NCBI GenBank assembly: GCA_045542735.1
Contig: JAZQLQ010000026.1
Span: 248,001 to 312,000, forward strand
Reading direction: 5' to 3'
From: UBA2882 sp045542735
GTDB lineage: Bacteria > Bacillota > Clostridia > Lachnospirales > Lachnospiraceae
Length of the DNA: 64,000 bases
In this document: one piece after another, positions 43,369 through 52,072 of the stretch
Numbering within the stretch: position 1 is the stretch's first letter
Layout of the letters: each line of letters opens with the position of its first letter
Made by a program: the position numbers and the translations under genes
The notes under the pieces: model-generated
What the model saw: only the letters and a program-made list of their open reading frames with translations
What the model was told of the DNA's origin: nothing
The model's database searches: none

Positions 43369-44271
43369 ATGAAAAATAAGATAGTTTTATTTTGTTGGAT
43401 AATTGGAATCATACTTTTTTCTTTTGGCTGTGAGAAAAAAGATGCTGAATTGTTACAAGGGAAAGGAATATCTTCTTTGATCGCAAGTACGAAAGATGAA
43501 GTTGTTGAGGAGATATCAGTAGCGATTAGGATGAATCCATTAGAAGGATTAATAAACGTAGAAGATGTTTTTGATTATAATGATTATTTAAATAAAATAT
43601 GGATACCACAGGAATGGGGAGAAGAAAGTGTGAGTCCACGGACAGGTGAAGGAATATCTTTTATTGTTACAGACATAAAAACTGGAAGAATTGAAGGAAA
43701 AATAACACCTGAATATGTAGCAGATCCCTCAAACAATGGGGTAAGATTTTGGGGGACAATACAAAACGGTATAGGATACTGTAAGATAGTGGATGAACAA
43801 GGCGAAATGAGTGAATTTACTATTATGTTTCAAAATGGGGAAATACAAATTGAATTTACAGTTGTATCAACATGGATGAGTGAATTTGCAAATGTAAATG
43901 TTCAAGAGAGATATCAGACGTATAATCTCGAAGATATTAATCAAGAAATAACAATAAATGTTAGCAAAGAAATAAATACAAATATGTATGGAGAAGTAAA
44001 TGTAGTTGTGGGAAAACACGATTCAAGTAGAAGAGTTGTTGGAGAAGCGTATTTGACTACTGCGGGAGGTGATATTCTTTATGAGTTTAAAGCACCATTT
44101 CGTCATGGAACAGAGATTATAGAAGTGTATGTAGAAGATGTCAATGATGATGGTTTGTCAGATGTCATAATGGTTGAAAAATTTGATGTAAGTGATGAGT
44201 ATCTAGCCGAATGGACATTTATTCAATTGAAGAATGGGGTGTTTGAGCAAACAGAGATTGTGGCATATTAA
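43369..44271 (+). CDS. Lipoprotein, candidate immunity protein to the lysozyme tip
   Basis: A 300-residue exported lipoprotein. The signal peptide KIVLFCWIIGIILFSFGC ends in a lipobox (FSFG-Cys18). The mature part is acidic and beta-rich, with a C-terminal VEDVNDDGLSDVIMV segment that looks like an FG-GAP or Ca-binding-type loop (DVNDDG.SD). The ATG at 43369 follows AAAGAAAGAGG. It follows a lysozyme-type toxin tip by 40 bases. An anchored extracellular protein is the right location to block a peptidoglycan-cutting effector. Function is inferred from position and export signal. Confidence 0.6.
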   Translation: MKNKIVLFCWIIGIILFSFGCEKKDAELLQGKGISSLIASTKDEVVEEISVAIRMNPLEGLINVEDVFDYNDYLNKIWIPQEWGEESVSPRTGEGISFIVTDIKTGRIEGKITPEYVADPSNNGVRFWGTIQNGIGYCKIVDEQGEMSEFTIMFQNGEIQIEFTVVSTWMSEFANVNVQERYQTYNLEDINQEITINVSKEINTNMYGEVNVVVGKHDSSRRVVGEAYLTTAGGDILYEFKAPFRHGTEIIEVYVEDVNDDGLSDVIMVEKFDVSDEYLAEWTFIQLKNGVFEQTEIVAY

Positions 44272-44326
44272 ATTGGACTGCGCCCAAAAAGTGATATATA
44301 CCCCCTTAAGCATCATATGCATACAA
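44272..44326 (+). repeat. 54-nt repeat after an immunity gene, copy 2
   Basis: Begins ATTGGACTGCGCC immediately after the lipoprotein stop and ends with ATCATATGCATACAA, as in copy 1 at 41312-41365. Confidence 0.65.
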
Positions 44327-44386
44327 TCCTTTGAGATTAAAAAGAGTAAAAATAAAATCATTTCAAGAAACTTTGATTACCCTTAT

Positions 44387-44413
44387 AAAAACTGCCACAT
44401 AGTGGCAGTTTTT
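44387..44413 (+). terminator. Rho-independent terminator at the end of the RHS island
   Basis: An 11-bp stem AAAAACTGCCA / TGGCAGTTTTT with a 5-base loop; it functions in both directions by sequence. Confidence 0.85.
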
Positions 44414-44498
44414 GCATATAAACAACCAAAATCATAAAATTGGGTTATAAATGTGTTACAATGAGAACAAAATATAAACAGGAAAAGGACAAACCATC

Positions 44499-45722
44499 AT
44501 GCAATACATTGTATCTTTTATAGAAGGAATTATTACATTTATATCTCCTTGTTTGTTGCCTATGCTACCGATTTATCTCTCTTACTTTGCGGGAGAGTCG
44601 GCAGTTGGAGCTACAAATGAAGGCGAAACAAAGAAAGCGCAAACAGGTAGGACGTTAATCAATGCCTGTGGTTTTGTGCTGGGCTTTTCTGTAGTATTTG
44701 TGGCGTTGGGAGCCTTGGCCGGTTCTTTGGGACAGCTTTTGACCAAATATCAGCATGCCGTTGACATTATCTGTGGTATGATTGTCATTTTGTTTGGATT
44801 AAATTTTTGCGGAGTCATCAAAATATCAATACTTAATATGACCAAAAAACCAAATGTAAACATAGACCGTATGGGCTTTGCAAAAGCCATTCTCTTTGGT
44901 GTGATTTTTTCCATTGGTTGGACACCGTGTGTGGGTACGTTTTTGGGCTCGGCATTGTTGTTGGCATCCAAGGAAGGCTCTGTGTTGCAGGGCGTGCTGA
45001 TGCTCATATGCTATAGCGTCGGCTTAGGAGTTCCGTTTATCTTAAGTGCCGTCCTTATTGATAAATTGAAAAATGCCTTTCAGTTTATCAAAAATCATTA
45101 TAAAATTATTAATATCTGTGCAGGTATCTTTTTGATTATTATCGGTATTTCCATGGTGGCGGATGGTATTGGTGGTTATCAGAAGAGGATAGAGATGTTG
45201 GAAAGCAGCGATAGGGAGCAGATACAGCAAGAAATAGTCGAAGAAGCTCCGGAGGCACAGCAGAATGAAACAGAAGAAACTCCGGAAGAGTCGCAGACTA
45301 TGCAGGCTCCTGATTTTACGGTGGAGGATGGAGAAGGCAATCCGGTGACCTTGTCATCCCTGCAAGGTAAGCCTGTGATTCTCAATTTCTGGGCAAGCTG
45401 GTGTCCGCCTTGCAAAGGGGAGATGCCGGACTTTCAGACAGCCTATGAATCCTACGGTGAAGATATCCGGTTTGTCATGGTTAATCTCACAGACGGAGGC
45501 AGAGAGACCAAGGAAAAGGCACAGATGTTTATAGAAGAGAGCGGTTATACTTTCCCGGTGTATTATGATGTCAATATGGAGGCGGCCTTTGCCTACTATA
45601 TCAGTTCCGTTCCTGCCACATTTTTTATTGATGCAGAGGGGAATATCATAGCCCATGGAGTCGGAATGCTGGATGCATCAAGTTTGCAACAGGGAATTGA
45701 CATGCTTTTGCAAGATGATTAG
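44499..45722 (+). CDS. CcdA-thioredoxin (TlpA/ResA-like) fusion protein
   Basis: A 407-residue membrane protein. Residues 1-215 are CcdA/DsbD-beta (six helices; FISPCLLPMLPIY and SIGWTPCVGTFLG carry the redox cysteines). A Glu/Gln-rich linker (about 225-270) leads to an extracytoplasmic thioredoxin-like domain with NFWASWCPPCKGEMP and VPATFFID. It passes electrons from cytosolic thioredoxin across the membrane to the outside domain, for disulfide reduction of secreted proteins. The natural fusion replaces two separate genes. It is transcribed alone. Confidence 0.9.
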   Translation: MQYIVSFIEGIITFISPCLLPMLPIYLSYFAGESAVGATNEGETKKAQTGRTLINACGFVLGFSVVFVALGALAGSLGQLLTKYQHAVDIICGMIVILFGLNFCGVIKISILNMTKKPNVNIDRMGFAKAILFGVIFSIGWTPCVGTFLGSALLLASKEGSVLQGVLMLICYSVGLGVPFILSAVLIDKLKNAFQFIKNHYKIINICAGIFLIIIGISMVADGIGGYQKRIEMLESSDREQIQQEIVEEAPEAQQNETEETPEESQTMQAPDFTVEDGEGNPVTLSSLQGKPVILNFWASWCPPCKGEMPDFQTAYESYGEDIRFVMVNLTDGGRETKEKAQMFIEESGYTFPVYYDVNMEAAFAYYISSVPATFFIDAEGNIIAHGVGMLDASSLQQGIDMLLQDD

Positions 45723-45755
45723 GATAGAAATAGAATAGATAATAGGGGTCTGCGG

Positions 45756-47042
45756 ATGACGATGAAGAAAAAAACGAGAGATTTACGTTGGGAACGTTTG
45801 GATAATACGGCTCATCTTTTTCCTGTGATTGCAGGAGAAAGTATGACAAATGTCTATCGTATCAGCGTGACTTTAACCGAAGAAATACAGCCTGATTTGT
45901 TGCAGGAAGCATTGGATATGATTTTGCCCGGTTTTGACGGATTTAATGTCCGTATGAAGCAGGGGGTATTTTGGTACTATCTGGAAGAAAACGGCCGGCC
46001 CGCACCCAGGGTGTGCGAGGAAAATACATATCCCTGCCGCTTTTTCAGGCAAAATAAAAACAACAATTACCTGTTCCGCGTGACCTATTATAAAAAACGC
46101 ATCAATCTAGAGGTGTTTCATGTGCTGGCGGATGGTATGGGCGGTATCAATTTCCTTAGGGAACTGACTTACCAGTATTTGCGTCTGGTTCATCCGGAAC
46201 TTCGCGAGAAATTGGGGGATTCCTATGCCAGCGACACATCGTTAAACCGCGAGGACAGTTTTGTTAAAAATTATAAACGGAAAGCTGAAAAAGGCTATAA
46301 GTCCAAGAAAGCATTTTTGATTAAGGGAGAAAAACTGGAGCCCGGCGAGTTTGGTGTTATGCATGGCTATATGAACATCCCGCAGTTAAAAGCAGTGTGC
46401 AAGGGATACGGAGCCAGCATCAATGAGTATCTGGTGGCGGCTTTTGTATGGAGCGTTTATACGGAATGTATGCACAGGATGCCTTCGGATAAGCCTATCC
46501 GTGTAGCGGTCCCGGTAAATCTGCGTAGTTTTTTTGAGTCCATTACCACTAAGAATTTCTTTGTCATGGTGTCGGCAGAGTTTTTGCCGGAGAAGGACGA
46601 ATATACCTTTGAAGAGGTGTTGGGCATTGTGTGTGAGAGCTTGCGCTCACAGATAGACAAAGACAATTTAGAACGGTTGTTTTCCTATAACGTATCCAAT
46701 GAAAAGGTGTGGTTAAACAGGGCAACTCCCTTATTCTTAAAAAACATGGTTATGAAGCAGATTTATACAGCCTCTGCCCTTGCCAATACAACTACCATTA
46801 CCAATATCGGTAATGTAACAGTAGCAGCAGACTACGAGCCGTATGTGGAGATGTTTCATGCTTTTCTGGCTATGTCCAAAGGGCAACATTTAAAAGGAAC
46901 CATTTGTTCTTATAAAGATACGTTGGTCTTTAACTTTAGTTTTGACTTGGCAGACATGTCTGTACAGCGGGGCTTTTTCCGCAAGATGTCAGCGGATGGT
47001 ATTGAGGTGAAGATTGACAGTAATGGGGTGAATTATGAGTAG
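45756..47042 (+). CDS. Condensation-domain-like acyltransferase
   Basis: A 428-residue protein of the CoA-dependent acyltransferase/condensation-domain fold. NLEVFHVLADGMGGINFL contains the HxxxDG active-site motif at about 127-132, and RVAVPVNLRSFF corresponds to the second conserved region. Such genes are usually annotated as alcohol acetyltransferase-like. A second start 6 bases in is possible. It overlaps the next, zinc-ribbon membrane protein gene by 8 bases, a pair that recurs in Lachnospiraceae. The acyl acceptor is unknown. Confidence 0.7.
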   Translation: MTMKKKTRDLRWERLDNTAHLFPVIAGESMTNVYRISVTLTEEIQPDLLQEALDMILPGFDGFNVRMKQGVFWYYLEENGRPAPRVCEENTYPCRFFRQNKNNNYLFRVTYYKKRINLEVFHVLADGMGGINFLRELTYQYLRLVHPELREKLGDSYASDTSLNREDSFVKNYKRKAEKGYKSKKAFLIKGEKLEPGEFGVMHGYMNIPQLKAVCKGYGASINEYLVAAFVWSVYTECMHRMPSDKPIRVAVPVNLRSFFESITTKNFFVMVSAEFLPEKDEYTFEEVLGIVCESLRSQIDKDNLERLFSYNVSNEKVWLNRATPLFLKNMVMKQIYTASALANTTTITNIGNVTVAADYEPYVEMFHAFLAMSKGQHLKGTICSYKDTLVFNFSFDLADMSVQRGFFRKMSADGIEVKIDSNGVNYE

Positions 47043-47700
47043 ATGTAAGCGATGCAATGTGGAGATATTGGATGAAACCGAACGGTGTCCCCTGTGTGAT
47101 TCCGCATTGGAGAAAACTGACATAAGTCAAAATATGTACCCGGATGTGGGCGTTAAAAGAAAAAGATTTGCATTGATTAGCCGTATTTATCTGTTTTGTG
47201 CGATTTTGGCAGAAAGTATTTTGGTTTTTATTAATGTCAAAATGGAATCAAAGATGCTTTGGAGTGTCATTACAGGATTGGCATTGTTGTATGTGTATTT
47301 GTTGTTCCGTTTTGCCATCTTGGGTAGGAGTGGTTACAAGATTAAAGTGACAGTCCTGGTCATGATTGCCCTTTGCATGTGTGTGGGCATTGACTTTGTT
47401 GTAGGATATAACGGTTGGTCAGTGAATTATGTGCTTCCTGCCGGTGTCTTGGTCGTAGATTTTGTGATTTTGCTTATGATGATTATTAACCATCAAAATT
47501 TCCAGTCCTATCTTATGTGGCAGATTTTAATGGTCTTTTGCAGTCTGATTCCTTTTGTGTTGGCAGGGATAAGGATTATTACCCATCCGGAGATGACATG
47601 GGTTTCTCTGGCAGTCTCGGTGTTTTTGTTTATGGGAACGGTCATTATCGGAGACCGTAAAGCCCGTGTTGAGTTACGTCGCAGATTTCATGTGAGATAA
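47035..47700 (+). CDS. DUF6320-type zinc-ribbon membrane protein
   Basis: A 221-residue protein with an N-terminal zinc ribbon (CKRCNVEILDETERCPLC) and six predicted membrane helices. It overlaps the acyltransferase gene by 8 bases, so the two are translationally coupled and probably act together at the membrane, perhaps on a lipid or surface glycan. The family has no known function. Confidence 0.7.
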   Translation: MSRCKRCNVEILDETERCPLCDSALEKTDISQNMYPDVGVKRKRFALISRIYLFCAILAESILVFINVKMESKMLWSVITGLALLYVYLLFRFAILGRSGYKIKVTVLVMIALCMCVGIDFVVGYNGWSVNYVLPAGVLVVDFVILLMMIINHQNFQSYLMWQILMVFCSLIPFVLAGIRIITHPEMTWVSLAVSVFLFMGTVIIGDRKARVELRRRFHVR

Positions 47701-47730
47701 TGTATGTATCAGATTGCATGAGCGCGTGAA

Positions 47731-48057
47731 TCAAAAAATAGATTGCACCAAAAACATATAGCAAATCGTACCGCCGGCAATGGATAACAGCATATTCTTT
47801 TTAAGACGGTGTAAGAGAATGATGCATCCGAGGGATATTAGTTCGGGGAGTCCATGGCTTCCGGACACAAAGGAAATATCCTTAAATCCATATACGGCAA
47901 GCATACCCAATGCGGCTGATGGCAGGATGCGTCCCAGGGTCTTGATATATTCCGGCGTAGGTCTGTCCTGACGGAATGCAAGAAAGGGTAAAAAGCGGGT
48001 CAGCATGGTGCCAAATGCCACAATCATAATGGTAAGTATCTGTTGTGTCAGTGTCAT
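47731..48057 (-). CDS. azlD: Branched-chain amino acid exporter small subunit AzlD
   Basis: A 108-residue protein with three or four membrane helices. LTQQILTIMIVAFGTMLTRF and LPFLAFRQDRPTPEYIKTLG are typical AzlD segments. Its start overlaps the azlC stop by 4 bases. AzlC-AzlD pairs export branched-chain amino acids or analogues. Confidence 0.85.
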   Translation of the reverse strand: MTLTQQILTIMIVAFGTMLTRFLPFLAFRQDRPTPEYIKTLGRILPSAALGMLAVYGFKDISFVSGSHGLPELISLGCIILLHRLKKNMLLSIAGGTICYMFLVQSIF

Positions 48058-48773
48058 GAGGGTTCACCTGCTTTCTCAATGGGCTTGCGGAATATAGTTA
48101 AAATGGTCAGCATCAAAGCCATAGACGGCAATAAAAAGTCTGAGCTTCCAAAAATCACAAGGCAGAGAATGGAGATGCCGATGCCGATAAAAGAGCTGTA
48201 GTGTTGCTTTTCTTTATCCCATTGATTTAAGAAAAGTACAACCAAGAGTGCAGTCATCACAAATTCCAAGCCTTCGATATCGAAATGTAATAAGGAGCCG
48301 AACAGCCCACCCAAAGTAGCACCGGTAATCCAATATAGGTGGTTTAGGAGAGTTACAAAAAACATAAACCAGCCCTTATCCACATCTTCAGGGATATCGG
48401 CTGTGACATTGATAGAAAAGGATTCGTCACACAGTCCAAAGATCAGATACAATTTTTTGAGTCCGGTATCTTTGTATTTATCCAACATGGAAATACCATA
48501 GAACAGGTGTCTTGCATTTACCATAATGGTGAGGAAGAAGGCGTTCAGTGGATGAAAGGTACCAAGCAAAAGGCTGGTGGCAACAAATTCCATGGAGCCG
48601 GCAAAGATAGTCATGCTCATCAATATGGGATAGATAGCGGGGAAGCCGGAAGCTTTCATGTAGATTCCGTAGGAAATCCCCAAGAATAGGAAACCGGTCA
48701 AAATCGGTATGGTGTATGGGAAAGCAGCTTTTAAGGCTTTCCATTTTACATTTTTAGTATTATTTTTTGTCAT
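48054..48773 (-). CDS. azlC: Branched-chain amino acid exporter large subunit AzlC
   Basis: A 239-residue LIV-E family permease with about eight helices. FPYTIPILTGFLFLGISYGI, SMTIFAGSMEFVATSLLLG and VNARHLFYGISMLDKYKDTG are the conserved AzlC regions. The frame continues upstream to 48854, but the ATG at 48773 starts the conserved region. The ribosome site is weak (GGAA, 12 bases upstream). It forms the operon azlC-azlD. Confidence 0.88.
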   Translation of the reverse strand: MTKNNTKNVKWKALKAAFPYTIPILTGFLFLGISYGIYMKASGFPAIYPILMSMTIFAGSMEFVATSLLLGTFHPLNAFFLTIMVNARHLFYGISMLDKYKDTGLKKLYLIFGLCDESFSINVTADIPEDVDKGWFMFFVTLLNHLYWITGATLGGLFGSLLHFDIEGLEFVMTALLVVLFLNQWDKEKQHYSSFIGIGISILCLVIFGSSDFLLPSMALMLTILTIFRKPIEKAGEPS

Positions 48774-48875
48774 ATTTTTTGATGTTCCAATCGTTAAATA
48801 TTTCGCTTGCACGTTACTAAGCGGTATTATAACCTTGTGTGGGCGATATGGCAAATTGGGAAAGGTTGTTTATTT

Positions 48876-49820
48876 ATGCAAATATCCGCATCACAACAAA
48901 CAGCATATGCAAATTGCAGATTATGTCCCAGGAACTGTGGTGTTGATCGGACCAAGGGAGAGAAGGGCTTTTGTGGTATGGGTATCCGTCCTGTGGTGGC
49001 GAGAGCGGCATTACACTATTGGGAAGAACCCTGTATCAGCGGAGAGGAAGGCTCGGGAACCGTCTTTTTTTCAGGATGCAATCTACGCTGCGTATTCTGT
49101 CAAAATCGGGAGATTTCCGGAGGAAAGGCCGGGAAAGAAATTACGGTAGAGCGTCTTGCCCAAATCTTTTTAGAACTACAGAAGAAAGGTGCAAATAATA
49201 TCAATCTGGTGACGGCAACTATGTTTATCCCATCGGTTGCAGAGGCGCTGCAGTTTGCAAAAGAGCAGGGGCTGCAGATTCCCATAGTGTATAATTGTGG
49301 AGGCTATGAATCGGTAGAAGCTCTCCGACTATTGGATGGATTGGTAGATGTATATTTGCCGGATTTTAAATATTGGGAGAAGGAGATTGCACATACTTAT
49401 TCGGCTGCCGGTGACTATCCGGATTACGCAAAGGCGGCGTTGGGTGAAATGGTGCGTCAAGTAGGAGTGCCGGTTTTTGATGCGAGAGGCATATTACAAA
49501 AAGGAGTGGTGGTACGTCACCTGTTGTTGCCGGGACGAAGAAAAGAAGCAGAGCAAATCCTTGCCTATTTGTACCAAACCTATGGTGATAGTATCTATAT
49601 CAGCATATTGAATCAATATACACCGGTAGCAGACGTTGACGCAGTCACAAACAGTGTGTTGCACAAAAATTTAAGGCGTAAAGTCACCACGTTCGAATAT
49701 GAGAAAACCATAGAATATGCGTTGGGTTTGGGTGTAATAAACGGATTTATGCAAGAAGGCGGCACAGCGGAGGAAAGTTTTATTCCGCCATTTGATTTGG
49801 AGGGTGTAGAGCATGAGTAA
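48876..49820 (+). CDS. Radical SAM protein, PflA-like (COG1313 type)
   Basis: A 314-residue radical SAM enzyme. The motif GCNLRCVFCQN holds the CxxxCxxC cluster. An N-terminal Cys cluster, CRLCPRNCGVDRTKGEKGFC, is typical of the YfkA-type group related to pyruvate formate-lyase activase. The target is unknown. The start at 48876 follows GGGAAAGGTTG; the upstream frame to 48807 lacks one. It is divergent from azlC, and its last 8 bases overlap the next gene. Confidence 0.88.
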   Translation: MQISASQQTAYANCRLCPRNCGVDRTKGEKGFCGMGIRPVVARAALHYWEEPCISGEEGSGTVFFSGCNLRCVFCQNREISGGKAGKEITVERLAQIFLELQKKGANNINLVTATMFIPSVAEALQFAKEQGLQIPIVYNCGGYESVEALRLLDGLVDVYLPDFKYWEKEIAHTYSAAGDYPDYAKAALGEMVRQVGVPVFDARGILQKGVVVRHLLLPGRRKEAEQILAYLYQTYGDSIYISILNQYTPVADVDAVTNSVLHKNLRRKVTTFEYEKTIEYALGLGVINGFMQEGGTAEESFIPPFDLEGVEHE

Positions 49821-50217
49821 AGTGTGCATTACGCGGCAACAGGTAAAGGATTTTACCTATGGTGCCTGTTTGGAAAATGGATTATCTGTAGAGTTTTTTG
49901 AAAAATTCTGGGAGCGTATGTTAACCAGAGATGACATTTATCAGGAGTATGTCTGGTATCTGGTAAAAAAAGAGTTTGTCAGTAAAGTTGAAATAAAAGG
50001 TTATCATGTGGTGGATATCCTGATTTGGCAGATGGATCATTTCAAGGCAAAGCTGGATGAGAATACCTATGATATGAAGCATAATGAAGCAAAAATGATT
50101 ATTACGGCCTTTGATACTTTTCTAAAGATGAGTGAAAATCCGGAATCTTATATTGAACGTATGCAGGTGGACACCGGGACTGACTATCCCAATAAGTATT
50201 TTGGATTGCACAAATAA
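49813..50217 (+). CDS. Hypothetical protein
   Basis: A 134-residue soluble helical protein without a recognised domain (EFFEKFWERMLTRDDIYQE, IKGYHVVDILIWQMDHFKAK). It overlaps the radical SAM gene by 8 bases and is followed 12 bases later by a UPF0213 gene, so all three are probably one operon. Function unknown. Confidence 0.65.
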   Translation: MSKVCITRQQVKDFTYGACLENGLSVEFFEKFWERMLTRDDIYQEYVWYLVKKEFVSKVEIKGYHVVDILIWQMDHFKAKLDENTYDMKHNEAKMIITAFDTFLKMSENPESYIERMQVDTGTDYPNKYFGLHK

Positions 50218-50229
50218 AACGGAGAACCT

Positions 50230-50625
50230 ATGAAAGAGAAAGAAATGTCAGAACATTCATATGTATATATGGTGATGTGTGAAGATGAGAGTATCTATAC
50301 GGGCATTACCAAGGATGTCAAAGCCAGAATGCGGGAGCATTTTTATAAGACGGGGAAGGGTGCTAAGTATACACGGAGCCGTCAGGTCAAACGGATTCTC
50401 ATGGTGTGGGAGGCAGAGAGTTATTCTTCGGCCGCAAGATTGGAGTATGCCATCAAGAGAATCAGCCGTAGAAATAAGTTGTTTTTGACAGAGAATCCCC
50501 AAACAGGACCGATATCGCAGTTCCCCAAATTGGAAGGGGAAACCTATATCCCCAGACAGGAATATGTGATGGAGATTATCGGACTTTTGGGAGACAAAGT
50601 CATTGATAAAAAAGAGGGTATTTGA
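50230..50625 (+). CDS. GIY-YIG nuclease domain protein (UPF0213)
   Basis: A 131-residue protein with a complete small GIY-YIG domain: YVYMVMCEDESIYTGITKD (the two strands), RMREHF (Arg), and AARLEYAIKRISR (Glu). Typical UPF0213 proteins are about 85-100 residues; this one has a short extension. Its role is uncertain, possibly DNA repair. The reading frame overlaps the start region of the next gene. Confidence 0.85.
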   Translation: MKEKEMSEHSYVYMVMCEDESIYTGITKDVKARMREHFYKTGKGAKYTRSRQVKRILMVWEAESYSSAARLEYAIKRISRRNKLFLTENPQTGPISQFPKLEGETYIPRQEYVMEIIGLLGDKVIDKKEGI

Positions 50626-50659
50626 TAAAATGGATACACGACATATTAAGGGGAAATCT

Positions 50660-51928
50660 ATGAAAAAGAGACAAAGTAAACTATTTTTTTCATTTGCCAC
50701 AATTATGACGGTACCTATCGTAGTACTGGGTATTATATTAGTCCTTGTAGGACAGCAGAGTGTAGCGGAAGGAATGGCGGTTGAGATACAGAAATCTCTT
50801 GCAGGAACTACCAGGACATTGGTAGATACCCATTCACTTGCTTATCCCGGCGAGATCCGTATGGAAGACGGACATCTCTACATGGGTGAGACGGATATGA
50901 CCGGCAACTACGTGTTAATAGACCGTATCAAAGAAAATACCGGATCGGATGTGACAATTTTTTGGGGTGATACCCGTATTCTGACAACCGTAGATGATGA
51001 ATCCGGTAGCCGGATTGTTGGTTCTAAGTTGGAGGATGCGCAGATTATCAATGCTGTGTATGCGGGTAATGAGTATTATTCAGATCATGTTATGATTCGC
51101 GGAGAAGAATATTTTGGATATTATGCACCTTTATACAATGGTGATGAGATTTGCGGTATTGTTTTTGCGGGTATGACCAAAGATAGTGTGGAGACCAATG
51201 TAAAGACCATTGTGACCAAGATTGTGATTGTGTTTATTTTGGCACTGGTTATTTCTTTGTCTGTTCTTTATACATATGCCCGTAGTCTGGTAGGGCGCTT
51301 AAATGGTATACGTACCTATATCGGTGGTTTGGCAGACAATGATTTTAACGGTAAGATGCCTAAAAGGGTCTATAGAAGAAATGATGAGATTGCAGAGATG
51401 GGTACTCATGCGGTAGAGGTGGCCCGGACCATTAAGGATTTGGTTTATAACGATCCGCTGACAGGACTTTATAACCGAAGAGCAGGCCGTAATGAATTGT
51501 CCGGATGTATAAGCCGGGCGGACTGTGATCCGAAGTTGTCTGTGACGGTAGCATTGGGTGATATTGATTATTTCAAAAAGGTTAATGATACCTATGGTCA
51601 TGAGTGTGGAGATATGGTACTTGTTACCGTATCGGAGATGATGAAGCGTTATCTGAAGGATAAGGGCGTTTGCTCCCGTTGGGGAGGAGAAGAGTTTTTG
51701 CTGGTATACAAGTGTGCGCCTGAGGATGCTGAAGAGAATCTCCGGCAGATGATGGAAGAGTTGCGGCAGCTGACATTTACCTATGAAGATTATAGCTTTT
51801 CGGTGTCTATGACCTTTGGTTTGACACAATACAAAACGGGGGAAAGTATTGATGGTCTGATCAAAAATGCCGATGATTTGTTGTACCGGGGTAAGGAAGA
51901 GGGAAGGAATCGGATTGTAAAAGGATAA
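50660..51928 (+). CDS. Membrane diguanylate cyclase with Cache-type sensor
   Basis: A 422-residue signalling protein. A first helix (about 15-35), an extracellular single-Cache-like domain (DVTIFWGDTRILTTVDDESG, then GEEYFGYYAPLYNGDEICGI), and a second helix (about 188-208) lead to a HAMP-like linker and a C-terminal GGEEF domain (NDPLTGLYNRRAGR; RWGGEEFLLVY). The intact GGEEF motif predicts c-di-GMP synthesis. The ATG at 50660 follows AAGGGGAAATCT. A ligand is not evident. Confidence 0.9.
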   Translation: MKKRQSKLFFSFATIMTVPIVVLGIILVLVGQQSVAEGMAVEIQKSLAGTTRTLVDTHSLAYPGEIRMEDGHLYMGETDMTGNYVLIDRIKENTGSDVTIFWGDTRILTTVDDESGSRIVGSKLEDAQIINAVYAGNEYYSDHVMIRGEEYFGYYAPLYNGDEICGIVFAGMTKDSVETNVKTIVTKIVIVFILALVISLSVLYTYARSLVGRLNGIRTYIGGLADNDFNGKMPKRVYRRNDEIAEMGTHAVEVARTIKDLVYNDPLTGLYNRRAGRNELSGCISRADCDPKLSVTVALGDIDYFKKVNDTYGHECGDMVLVTVSEMMKRYLKDKGVCSRWGGEEFLLVYKCAPEDAEENLRQMMEELRQLTFTYEDYSFSVSMTFGLTQYKTGESIDGLIKNADDLLYRGKEEGRNRIVKG

Positions 51929-52072
51929 TAGGTCAATTTATATGAAAAAATTTTTATAAATTATGCATTGATACTACTTTAAAAAAAATGTATTCCATGT
52001 TAAGATACATAGGTAAGGTGTTTTATAAAAATTATGTGTTCGATTAAGATATATTAAAGAGAGGGTTACATC

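Noticed and set aside
51299..51829. A 176-codon frame on the minus strand
   Set aside because: It is the antisense shadow of the GGDEF domain gene; no family match and no ribosome site.
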